Positions 48,165-58,900 of a stretch of 64,000 nucleotides of DNA are shown here, one piece after another. The notes under the pieces were generated by a model, which ran no database searches, was not told where the DNA came from, and saw only the letters and a list, made by a program, of their open reading frames with translations. The translations under genes and the position numbers were made by a program. Origin of the DNA: Globodera rostochiensis. Taxonomy: Eukaryota > Nematoda > Chromadorea > Rhabditida > Heteroderidae. Each line of letters begins with the position of its first letter. The first letter of the stretch is position 1. The stretch is from the NCBI GenBank assembly GCA_018350325.1, contig JAEVLN010000043.1, positions 1-64,000 on the forward strand, read 5' to 3'.

Positions 48165-48215
48165 AAGGCCCGACGGTGCCGCAGGCGCCGCCGGGGAAAT
48201 TTTACAAAAATTGAC
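48165..48215 (+). repeat. GC-hairpin repeat copy
   Basis: CCCGACGGTGCCGCAGGC then GCCGCCGGGGAAATTTTAC; shortened loop compared with the copies at 12.06 and 18.69 kb. Confidence -1.
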
Positions 48216-48514
48216 AATCTTTATTCAGAAAATTGGAGAACTCAGAAAGATGTGATGAATTTCAAAACTTTTTTTGCGCGCATTTCTTGATTAAAAAATA
48301 TTTGAAAATTAAATAAAAACTTTTATAAATGGGGTAGCGTATGCGAACAGAGGAAAACGATAAGTGCGTGCTTGCATTCAAGCGGGTCCAACCCCAACAG
48401 ACAACACTGGCCCTTGTTAAAAAGATTGAAATTGTCTCTCGATGATGCAATCATTAGGGGTCTCGGCGGGACCAAAATACCGGGACTTGCATTTTTCAAA
48501 ACTCCCGGACCGGG

Positions 48515-49417
48515 GGTGCTATGACATTTCGACACTGGACACTTCGACAACAGACACTTCGACAACGACACTTCGACAACGACACTTCGACAATAAAAAA
48601 TGAAATGCCATAAAAAAAATTTAAAATTTTTTTGAATTCTACAATACATAATATAATAGCAATATAATTATGGTTAAACATTATTTTACGATTAATGAAC
48701 TGATCAAACTTATAATATGTTTGTACAACATACTTAAATATTAATTTTAAAAAAAGATTGTGTTAAAATCCACATATATTCAAAATAAAAAAAGTTCGCT
48801 ATAAATTTTTTGTTGCTTACTCTAGGGCAGCGCCAATACTCAACATTCTCAATCATTGCAGAATACTTCTCAAACGCATATTCATAGCCATCTCGGGAGA
48901 GTAACGATGCTCCTCGTCTTGATCTCACTTCGACGAACTGAAGTAATTCTCGGTTTTCCATTTCGTCACCTGATGAGTTGCTGTTAAGCGACTGTAATTC
49001 TCCTTCTTCTGATGACGAGTATTCTATCATTAACTAGACAGGGATAATTTTCAAATTTGAACATTGCGTATCTTCTTGTTCGCTCGCCCCTTGGCCAACT
49101 TTTGAACCCTAATTTGCATCTGTCAATAATATGCACATGTGAGAAGAAATCGAATGGAAAGAGCGAACTTTTTTTATTTTGAATATATGTGGATTTTAAC
49201 ACAATCTTTTTTTAAAATTAATATTTAAGTATGTTGTACAAACATATTATAAGTTTGATCAGTTCATTAATCGTAAAATAATGTTTAACCATAATTATAT
49301 TGCTATTATATTATGTATTGTAGAATTCAAAAAAATTTTAAATTTTTTTTATGGCATTTCATTTTTTATTGTCGAAGTGTCCATTGTCGAAGAGTCCATT
49401 GTCGAAGTGTCGTGCCA
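48515..49417. mobile_element. Foldback (Mutator-like) element B with 10-bp TSD and FLYWCH-like ORF
   Basis: Flanked by CCGGACCGGG at 48505-48514 and 49418-49427. Terminal arms of about 270 bp are near-perfect inverted repeats (48540-48800 against 49160-49410). Each begins with tandem GACACTTCGACAA copies. The insertion split a CCGGGAC-type repeat, whose halves lie on both sides. The core, 48800-49160, carries a short ORF. Confidence -1.
48734..49030 (-). CDS. FLYWCH-like zinc-finger fragment inside element B
   Basis: 98-residue frame starting MIEYSSSEEGELQSLNSNSS. An acidic start is followed by LLSRDGYEYAFEKYSAMIEN and EYWRCPRVSNKKF, which fits the first half of a FLYWCH finger (Gly-x-x-Tyr ... 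Tyr-Trp-Arg-Cys). The frame then runs into the terminal repeat, so the second Cys and His ligands are missing. FLYWCH domains are commonly linked to Mutator-type transposases, which agrees with the 9-10-bp TSD. Probably a remnant of a transposase gene. Confidence -1.
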   Translation of the reverse strand: MIEYSSSEEGELQSLNSNSSGDEMENRELLQFVEVRSRRGASLLSRDGYEYAFEKYSAMIENVEYWRCPRVSNKKFIANFFYFEYMWILTQSFFKINI

Positions 49418-49519
49418 CCGGACCGGGACTCGAAAAAATCGGGAAATCCCGTCTCGATCCTATACAACCTTAGTCTCGAGCATCCCTAATGCTCAATGGG
49501 CCTTTTTTGTTTGGCGATG

Positions 49520-50932
49520 GAAACTTTTGTTTCTTGAAGAGCTGATCATTTGTGGCTGACAATGGAATGATCAAAATGTTGTTTTATGTAAAACGGCACG
49601 CATTATCCAATAATATAACAAAAACAATTCAAATATTTTTTTGTTCATAAATGATAAATGATCAATCGATTGTCGCGCATATTCTGCCGCCGGCCCCCAC
49701 ACTCTATCCGGCCCCTTCGGTCGCAACTTCCATTTGCGGTGTCAGCCAAAACGGTCCCTTCACGCGGTAGTCCCGGAGCAACTCCATTTGGCCCGCATTG
49801 ACCGACGGCGAGGCGGCGTCGACCACGCGACAGACGAGCGCATGTTTCAGTTGCAACGCGTCGGCGTCGAAATTGGCGACGGAACGGTCGACGAGCAAAT
49901 CGATGAAACTGACAAATGGGAGGGGGGGAGGGAGGGTAGATGGCAAAAATCGATGAAACTGACAAATGGGAGGGGGGGAGGGAGGGTAGACGGCAAAATA
50001 AAAATTGGCAAAATCGATAATCGGGATTAGAAATAAGGGCCGGTCGGGCCCACGAATGCCGGCAAAAATTCTTTATCCGGGCTAAAACAGTCGGGAACAC
50101 GCACTGAGACCGGGGGGACATTTCCACTTTTATCCGGCACCAAAATTGTTCATGGCATAGTGAGAATCGGGAATGGTCCGAAATTTGAAAAAATGGGGAA
50201 ATCAAAAAAAGCTAAATTGGTTGGTGAAATTCTAATCAATTTTTGGAAATTTGGGGTCATTAAACTTCTTCAAAAACCCCATAAATTGGTACGTTTTGCT
50301 TCTGAGCACTGCCTGCGACAGCGATTTGATCAAAGATCATCCGAACAGCTTCCAAATGTCGCGCCTTCAGCGACGGTTCTGAAGCGGTCGCGATGGCAAC
50401 GGCCAAATGGCTCATCGCCCGCTGCATGCTGAAGAGGCCTGCATTTAAATGAAAAAAAAATTGTAAATTATTCTAAATTTTTGGTGTACAAATGACAATT
50501 TTTTTGATAAAAAAAAACACCAAAAAAATCTTTGAAATTTTTACATTCAAAAAAAAAAAGTGTCAAACTTTCGTTCTGTGACAGAATTTGTTTGGCCTCG
50601 CTGCTCGAACCGATCACTGCCAACGTTTCAAAGGCCAACTGACGGCGGGTGACGTCAAACGCGTCAAATCTTTAAAAAAACGATTTATAAAAAAATCAAA
50701 CAAATTCGAAAAATTAAGAAATCCTTCAAAAAAAATTAAAAAGAATGCTTCCTCTAACCTGTACACGGAATCGAAAACATCCGCGGTGAATTCGGGAAAT
50801 TTAGTCAAAGAGTCGGTGTCCGCAGAGCTCAGATAGGCGAAAAATCGAATGCAAGCGGAAAAATTGGGAAAACATTTTTTATTGAATTTAAAAATTCCTA
50901 TTTTTTCAGTAGAATATCCAATTTACAACAAT
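49520..50932 (-). pseudogene. PSMD5: Inverted, truncated second copy of the PSMD5-like gene
   Basis: Reverse-complement match to 16543-18440, including introns and 3' flank. Present: exon 4 (50860-50768), exon 5 (about 50678-50560), exon 6 (about 50444-50300), exon 9 (49922-49704). Exons 7 and 8 are absent, replaced by unrelated sequence with a 53-bp duplication (about 49905-50000). Exon 6 here is intact (SEPSLKARHLEAV then RMIFDQIAVAGSAQ), and exon 5 has IGSSSEAKQ where copy 1 has ICSSSGAKQ. The match stops at about 50932, upstream of exon 4, so exons 1-3 are also missing. As a truncated copy it cannot encode the full protein. Confidence -1.
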
Positions 50933-52038
50933 TTTTTTGGGTTTAATTTGTCGTACGGCGATTCGCTACTGACCAATTCGCTTAATTGGTTAAGAGCCAC
51001 CGAATTCGTGATTCGACTAAATAGAAACGCATCCTTTAACACAGCGACTCAAAAAGCGAGATGTGTGCCAATAAATAGAGAGTGCGAGAGAATTAAACAA
51101 ATTTCCTTTCTTTACCTAACTTTCTCTCGTTTTGGCGTTCTCTCTCACCTTTTTCAACAATAAAAAAAGCATCACGAATTCCGATACTCATAACTTTTGT
51201 TCTATAAACTTTCAACATCCCTAGAAAACAAAATAAGGATTTTTTTTAACATTAAAAAAATTAACATTCACATTGGGTTTTGCTATTAGGTGATAGGAAC
51301 GAATTTAGTATTTTTTTTTGATTATATAGCAAAAAGAAAATTATTGTGCAAGAATAATTGTTCGAAATTTAGTACCATTCGAAAACCCTAGATTCGTAGA
51401 AGCTATTTGTAAGCAAGAGCTAAGCGATTAGATAGCTCTCGAGAAGGTTATGCCCAGAAATGCTAAACCGACGAAATAGTGTGCAAAAGTGAGAGGGACG
51501 GTTAGACACACCAGAGTAACGAGAGAGAACGTGTAACACTGGGGGTGCATCCCTGCAGTAGTATGCAACCCATAGAACTATTGCATTATCTTTTTGGTGA
51601 ACTGATGAATCAATTCAGCGAAAAATAGTAATTGCTTAGAAGGGATTCGAACCCCAGCCTTTTTTTGTTGAAAAGCTCTCAGACCACTAGGACAAAATTT
51701 AAATCTTTTCTGAACTAGAGGCCCAAAATCGAATCGCCGTGTTAATTAAACATAAAAAGAGTCATCGAATTGGTCGTAGCTAGAGCCCGGACTGGACCTT
51801 CCGACCCCTACTCATAACGGACGCTGACGGATTTATTCATTCTCCAAAATTCCCATTACTCCCTTAAAATGTTACTTTGTTCGCCTCTATTCATTCCCAT
51901 CCATCAAAATTCATCATTCACTTCAAAATGTTTGACTCAAATAATTTTTCCTTTTTTTGTTGTCAGACACCAAAAAGCGAAAAACTTAATATTTAGTCAA
52001 TTTTAGCTGACATTTTTCCCTTTAGCCGAAAGCGAAAA
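50933..52038. other. Intergenic
   Basis: AT-rich. It contains a block (51360-51480) resembling 54480-54570 (TACCATTCGAAA...GCTAAGCGATT...GAAG(G/A)TTATG), a tRNA-like sequence (51636-51700) and a single AGAGCCCGGACTGGAC end (51779). No gene seen. Confidence -1.
51636..51700 (-). repeat. tRNA-like sequence (A and B boxes)
   Basis: On the minus strand GTCCTAGTGGTCTGAGAG precedes GGGGTTCGAATCCC, excellent A-box and B-box matches spaced as in a tRNA with a variable arm. The acceptor stem is not convincing. tRNA pseudogene or SINE head. Confidence -1.
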
Positions 52039-52757
52039 ATGACATTTTTTACTCTCGCTGTAATTGCGCTCCTACTCCGTCTTTCCATTTCTTTGTTTCG
52101 TTTCTTTTACCCACGTGAAGAAGCGTTTGGCGTACGGCGGCGCCGCATTCAAAACATTCAAAACCTTCATCGTGGGGAGGAGGAAAATGGCTGGCCATTT
52201 ACACAATATGCCTTAGGTGTAGTGTTTATGTGAGTACTTTATCATTCCCAATTATTTCGTCCGTTTCATCCTTTTCAGCCTGTATATCGCTTGGTTTTGC
52301 GACCTTCTGTTTAATCCGAAAAGTGCTGAAGCGGCAAGCAAAGAGGTTTATTCGAAACTTTGGCAGCACTGAAACTACGCGTTTGATTTGCAGATTGTCG
52401 ACAGATACAGGTGGGACAATTCCGTCTACGACTACGCCATGTGGCACAATGTGTTTGGACACAACTTCAGCATGTTCTTTGCGTCTGATCAAACCTCGGT
52501 TAGTTAAGTTTATAGCCTCCCTTTTTAAATGTTTTTTTCAAAGTTGATAAAAAAGTGTTCAGAAGCCCAACCCGCCGGAGACTGGAACGGGCGGTGCCAA
52601 AAACGAATCGTCCATCGAAGTGAATGGCGTGGGCGGTGCCAAAAACGAGTCGTCCTCCGAAGTGAATGGCACGGGCAGTGCCAAAAACGAATCGTCCTCT
52701 GAAGTGAATGGCACGGGCGGTGCCAACGACGAAATGTCCTCCACCCCGGCCGATTGA
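52039..52757 (+). CDS. Small dual-TM protein with repetitive NESS/EVNGTG tail
   Basis: Four exons in phase: 52039-52229, 52279-52345, 52394-52498, 52563-52757; 185 residues. TM1 MTFFTLAVIALLLRLSISLF, a basic/acidic loop (YPREEAFGVRRRRIQN...EEENGW), TM2 (TQYALGVVFILYIAWF), a segment IVDRYRWDNSVYDYAMWHNV, then four imperfect 16-residue repeats (GGAKNESSSEVNGTG) with N-glycosylation sequons. The TM1-loop-TM2 layout and the phase-2 intron inside TM2 match the C-terminal module of the gene at 19685-20800. No known family is recognised. Confidence -1.
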
Positions 52758-53800
52758 AGAGATGGCACACAGAATACGACGACGAAGATGCATTTGAGAA
52801 GCGTCATAAATTCAAATTCATAATGATTTCCCGCCCTTCTCCAATCAAAGGCGTTACAGACAGACATACAGTATCACAAACTTTTATTATTAATAAAATC
52901 TGTGAATTTTATTTTCTTGCGATTGGACGACGATCGGGTCAATAGAGTTTTGGTCATTCTGAATTAATAAATTGGTAATTACTTTTTTAAAAAATTTAAA
53001 CTTATAAAATTATCAACCAAATAGTCCACAAAAATTTTTGTAAACACAAATTCATCTAAACTCAGAATAATTCGCAGATTTCCATGAACAACATGAAAAT
53101 AAATAAATTTTTGTCTGGACCATCCAAACTACATTTTACGCTTAAACGGAATTAATTAAAAATCGCCAAACTATGTAATGTTTGTTTTAAAAATTTCAAC
53201 AGTTTAAAATATTTTTAATCAACTTTATAACTGAGTTCAAAGTTCAAACAATTTTTAAAATCATTATTTCTTTGCATTTTTTGCTTATAAAAAATGTTTG
53301 GAGTTGCTCCCGACATTTTGTTCCGGTTATCCTTCAGAAAACTCCCCTATAATGCCAGGCGCCCGGTTTTGTGCCAATGCCGTAGGGGGGATACTATTTT
53401 TATTTATTCACTTATTTTCATCAAAAATTTCAATCTTAGGCCCAAGCCTAAGCCAGGATGGCTTAGGCCTAAACCTAACGAACCCCTTTTGAGTGATTTT
53501 GAGCCTTGGCCCTATGCCCCATACTTTCCGCATTTTTTAATTTTGAGTTTGACACATAAAATGAAAAAAATATGCACATAACGCGAAATATGCAAAATAT
53601 GCACATGGAAATGCGTTCTAGAAGCTTCAAACCAAGCTGAAAACACGTTTTTCGTGCGTTTCAGACCGTTACCAGTCCAGGAAAAAAATATGCATGTGCA
53701 TATAATTACACGCCCTACTTTTAGTCGTCTCTTAATGAGTTTAATCAATCAATATGCATGCATCAGCGATTGAAAACCTCACAGAAAATGAAAGTTTAAG

Positions 53801-53909
53801 GTACGCCCCGAATGAAATATACCCCAAGGACTTGTACTCCGATTATATTCAGGGCACCGTTTATTTGACCACTCCGGCAATGATTAATGCCATCCACTCT
53901 TACTTATAA
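53801..53909 (+). pseudogene. Isolated GT31 (beta-1,3-galactosyltransferase-like) terminal exon
   Basis: After an acceptor (GTTTAAG) the frame reads YAPNEIYPKDLYSDYIQGTV then YLTTPAMINAIHSYL and a stop. The pattern Y-P-x(3)-Y-x(2)-Y-x-x-G-x-x-Y-L is that of the Galactosyl_T domain before its C-terminal helices. No other exons of such a gene were found nearby, and the stop truncates the domain, so this is probably a relic. Confidence -1.
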
Positions 53910-54231
53910 AAAAGTCTAGTTTATTAAGTTAGCGCAAAAAATTAATTGTTACATTAACAAAAACAGACTTTAATCCTTTTTTTTTCACCGCCGACCCCCT
54001 CCCCTCCCATCTACAAAGAAATATTTTATATAAACATTTCGCAGCTTAAAATCAAAAGTTTCATAACAAAATTAGCTAAAATTTGGAATAACTATGCCAA
54101 TGGACCAGCTCCGAATCGGCTCGGTTACGGTTTCGGTTAACCGAAAATTTTGGTCCGGTTATCGGTTGGGTTAACAAATGCTTCGGCTCGCTAACTACAT
54201 TTTTGTGACTTGGAATGGCTACCGGTCCGGA

Positions 54232-54340
54232 TCCCACTCCAGCAAAAAGTGTCTCGAATCCCACTCAAGCCAAAAATGGGCCGAATCCCACCCGTCCGAA
54301 TCCCACCCAAGCCAAAAATGTCCCGAATCCCACCAAATTA
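54232..54340. repeat. Minisatellite CCGAATCCCACCCAAGCC
   Basis: Four to five copies of GAATCCCACTCAAGCC(AAAAATGG) and shortened variants. Confidence -1.
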
Positions 54341-55058
54341 AAAAAAAATTTTTATTTTACTTGGTGGCATAATTTGTTTGGTATTGAGTTTGCGATCAAA
54401 GTAGAATAGAATAACACTAATTCGAATTTCAAATCAAGGCTTGTTGAAGACGAACGCAGGACCCACTTCGACTAACTTTTTTGAGCATTTTTGATACCAT
54501 TCGAAAGCTTATAATGAGGAAAAGCTATCAGCAAGCAAAGGCTAAGCGATTGGAAAGCCCCTAAAGAAGTTATGTCGCAACGAATTTTAAAAAAATGAAA
54601 ATGGTAAACGCTTTGGCGGCCAACAACTTCCTTCAATATCTGGTCCGAATTGCTCGTTTTTTATGCCAAATGGAAGCTCTCGATGTGGTGATGCTGTCAT
54701 ACGTTACAGCGTTGCGATTGGACAAAGAACAAAAAAGTTATGGCCTTTGGCCATTGGCCAAAAATGTTGACAATTTTTCTTAGGCATTAATCAGGTGAGT
54801 CGCTAATTGAATTCGTTAAATTGAACATTATTGGCAAATATTCAACATAACAAATAATCATCATAATGTATCGGTACATAGTAGGTCCAGCTATTTGGAT
54901 AGTGTAACTGACTAGACTTGAATGAATGCACTTTGCAGAAATCAAATAAATGGTAAAATAAAGAAATAATGTTTAGAATGCTGAAATATTTTTAGAAAAG
55001 GCCAGAGAGTTCAAGAGATTATTGCATTGAATTTTCAACAGATATGTTTCAGCGACTT

Positions 55059-55492
55059 CGACACATTTCTAACGATCGCTTCTGTAGAAAATGGAATAAA
55101 ATATTCATTAATTAGTTCAGTAGTTTACGAATGATTTATTATAAAATAAAGCAAAAACGCAAATAATTCCGGTCCCTTAAAGAATCACAAATTTAAATAT
55201 TTTTATTTCGACACATTTCTAACTATCGCTTCTGTAGAAAATGGAATAAAATATTCATTAATTAGATCAGTAGTTTACGAATGATTTATTATAAAATAAA
55301 GCAAAAATGCAAATAATTCCGGTCCCTTAAAGAATCACAAATTTAAATATTTTTATTTCGACACATTTCTAACTATCGCTTCTGTAGAAAATGGAATGAA
55401 ATATTTATCAATTAGATCAATAGTTTACGAATGATTTATTATAAAATAAAGCAAAATTGCAAATAATTCCGGTCCCCTATAGAATCACAAAA
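55059..55492. repeat. Satellite-like tandem repeat, about 149 bp x 3
   Basis: Units start CGACACATTTCTAAC at about 55059, 55208 and 55357, contain TAGTTTACGAATGATTTATT and AATAATTCCGGTCCC, and differ by only a few bases. AT-rich. Confidence -1.
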
Positions 55493-55961
55493 AAGCTAGA
55501 GTTGAGCAGGATCGAGATTAAAATTAATTTCTCTATTTGGGACAGAAATTGAGTGTGATAAAAAGTAAACAAAATCTATTTTTTAATTATATAATTTAGG
55601 CCTGTTTAAGCCTAATTTTTGAAAAAATCATTTTTTTACAATTTTGTCTCGCTCACCCGGAGTTTCCACATTTTCTAGTTCTGAAAAATCGTACATAAAA
55701 TAATACAATTTCTTTTACATTTAAGTCAAAATTCGACTAAACAATTTAATATTTATTATCAAAGACCCACGTTTTTTTGTCATGCAATTTTATTGAGAAA
55801 ATTATGTGAATTTAAAATGGACAGAATGAGACAGACAAAGTCACTCGTATGGATTTATGTGTGAAGAAGCATCGCCGGGATGAATCGGGAAGGATTTATG
55901 TACATTGCACAAACAAATTAAACAATAAATGAGTGAATTTCCATGAGGTTTTAGCCCAAAT

Positions 55962-58900
55962 TCAGCACGTCCCTCCGTTCATCAGCCCATGGCCATGGCC
56001 ATGCTGGTTCATCGACGGAATTGCGCTGGACCGTCGCCTCCGCGCGGCCGTGCCGCGCCCTTCCGGCCGCAGCAAAAAGGTGGTCATCAGTCCTTTGCCT
56101 TTGACGTTGATTTCGCCACGGCACTCGAAGTGGAAGCCTTCGCGCTCCAAAATTTGCTTCGTCTCATCCGTTACCTTTTAAAGCGATGGTCAAATAAATT
56201 TTAGGGATTTTTGGATCAAAAATTTACCTGAATTCGTCCCGGAATCCCTGACGAGTCCATTCGACTGGCAACATTGACCGTGTTCCCCCAAATGTCGTAA
56301 TGCGGCTTCTCAGTGCCGATCACTCCCGCCACCACTGGGCCGACATTGATGCCTTCAACGATGTAAAAATTTATACTGATCAGAAATCAATCAATCATCT
56401 GTAGTTGATCAAAATGGCCCCACCGATACGGAGGTTGAAATTGCCAAATGAATTCTCGTTGAACTCCTCCAGCCAGCCGAACAGCGCGAGCGCAAAGTTC
56501 ACCACCGCCACCACGTGGATGTTGCCGGTGGAGCTGCCGGTAAGCCCGCTGGCCGCCATGTAAGTGGTGGCAATTGTTTTGATCTTCTCAATGCATTGGA
56601 ACTCGGGCTCCGTCAGAATCTGTTAAATGTGTGGGAACGATTACTAAAAGCAGATCAGATCGCTGATCAGACTACCTATATCAGACGATGGATCCAAAGT
56701 TGACAAAACAATCGGATCAAGAAATAATTTTTGTTTTATATGACCTCGATCAGAGATAACGGGTTAATGCCCAGTTTAAAACATTACATTATCAAAATCG
56801 CTGATCAGCTCATTCAGCACGCGGATGCATTCGCGTCCTTCCTGATTTGTGTCCATTTCTGCAATCAAAAGGATGCAATGGCCCAAAATATACTTTCCAA
56901 AATCCCCACACACTTTTTATTCGATCATCCCATTCCAAAATCCCCAAATTCGATCATGCCCTATCCAAAATCTCCAGATCACTTTATTCGATCATAATCC
57001 CCATTCCAAAATCCCCAAATTCGATTATAATTCCCTTTCCAAAATGCCCAGCTCACTTTATTCGATCATAATCTCCAAATCCGATCATCCCCTATCCAAA
57101 ATCTCCAGATCATTTTTTAATCAACTTAATCCCCAACCAAAATCCCGATGAGTCTTATTCAAATAAATTCCATTGATCACCTTCGTAAAACTTGTCGAAT
57201 TCGGTTATCGTGACAAAGATGACGCAAGCGTTGTCCCTTGCCTGAACATTCAAATTTTGTGTTTGGCGTTTTGTTTTCTTTAAATTTTGTGTTTGGCATT
57301 TTGTTTTCTTTAAATATTTTCCTTGCCTCACTGTACAGATCCGATCGCCGCGTTGGCTGAGCACTAAGAAAATGTTTGGCCACGTGGGCTGGCAAAATGT
57401 TCTCTAACACACGCCGATTCTGTTCATAGGTGCGCTTAAAAATAGGCGACAGTTACTTTTTTCCATTGGCATATTCAATTGAATTTAGTTTTGGAATTTT
57501 GTCAGTTTTTTTAAATTTAAATTATTGTTCGAAAAAATCATAATATTAATTTAATTTTTTAAATCACAAATCTGAATCAGAAAACTGAATAATTCGCTTT
57601 CAAAAGGACCGTCATCTCCACATTCTCGCCCAATGCCTTCAGCTTCCAGATGAAGTCCGATCGGGCTACCAACTCCGATCGACGACTTTGCATGGCGATC
57701 AGAAGCACAGCGAAGAAGATGACCAACGTGTTCAGCAGCTGCAACTTCAGCGATTCCGTCCTTAGTGGACGAAATTTCGCATTTTAAGGATAACAACAAA
57801 AAAAAAGAGATTTAAAGTTGGCATTTTAACACTTGCAATTTTGAAAAAAAAAAAATCTCAGATGGTTAAAATGAACCCGAACATTTTTAAACGCAGCCCT
57901 AATTAGTTACATTTTCTGAACTCGCTTAGATAAGTTGTAAAAAAATTGCTTCATTAAATTTTTAATAAAATTCACTCGCAAACTCCTCCAACATCAACGG
58001 ATGTCGTCTCTGTGCTGAAACTTGCTGCTTTTGTCAAATTGAGCAGTCCAACGACTTCAACGAGTGGCGAGGGAAAATCGGACACCCAACACCTGTTTGA
58101 ATTGGCGCCTTTTTAAACGATTACAATAAAGCCAAATTATCAAATATGAGAAGAATTAGCCTAATTATTCTGAAATTATCCGTTCACAAATTTATGCGAT
58201 TTCTAAGCCCTGCCAATTTGTGCCGACCTGCTCCAAATTGTAGCCAGAATGGGCAGGCACAGACAAATGGAGATGAACACCTTCTCCAGCGCAAGCAGCG
58301 AGTGGAAGGCGCACACGCACAACAGAAGCACCAGAGCGCACTCGAAGATCAGCTTAAAAAGAGCGGAAAATTTAAATTTCAAAAACGAATTGAATGCGCG
58401 GCAAATTCAAAGTTTAAAGTTTAAATATCAAAATTTCAAAACCGCCCGCCCACCGTAACCTAAAAATGCCTACTTCGGTATGCGGCCCTGAAACTTGTGT
58501 TTGTTGCTGTTGTTGACCATCGATGAATGGCACTGAACTGCTGAAGGCGAACCGAACAGAGAGGAAAAATGTGCAGGCAGAGAACAGACAGAGCACCAAC
58601 AGACACTTGTGAAGGCGTCTAATAAAAAACAAAATTTAAATAACTAAAAATATAATAATTGGAAGCCAACCTCATGGTATTGTGCCGCTTCCGATGAGCA
58701 GAAGTCTTCTGAAATATTTCAATGTTTCAATTTTTTGTTTAATAAAAACGATCATGCCATGAAAAAACGGCGAAACACAATGAGAAAGATTAGCAGCGGA
58801 ATTGCCACCAGACAAATGCCGGAGGCGATGAGGTGATCGGTATAACTGTAAATACGGTAGGGGGATGATAGCAAGGATACTGTAGAAATCACTCTTATCA

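Larger units (their letters stand above)
52758..55961. other. Intergenic with repeats, satellite and a relic exon
   Basis: It holds a TTAGGCCCAAGCC short repeat (53437-53490), ATATGCACAT-rich sequence (53560-53710), one GT31-like exon, a 38-bp minisatellite (54232-54340), a repeat resembling 51.4 kb and the 149-bp satellite. An open frame at 54595-54783 lies within repeat-like sequence and is not supported as a gene. Confidence -1.

Noticed and set aside
49734..50030. 98-residue plus-strand frame
   Set aside because: Antisense to PSMD5 exon 9 in the inverted copy.
55059..55492. CRISPR-like array
   Set aside because: Tandem units are contiguous with no unique spacers, and the DNA is eukaryotic.
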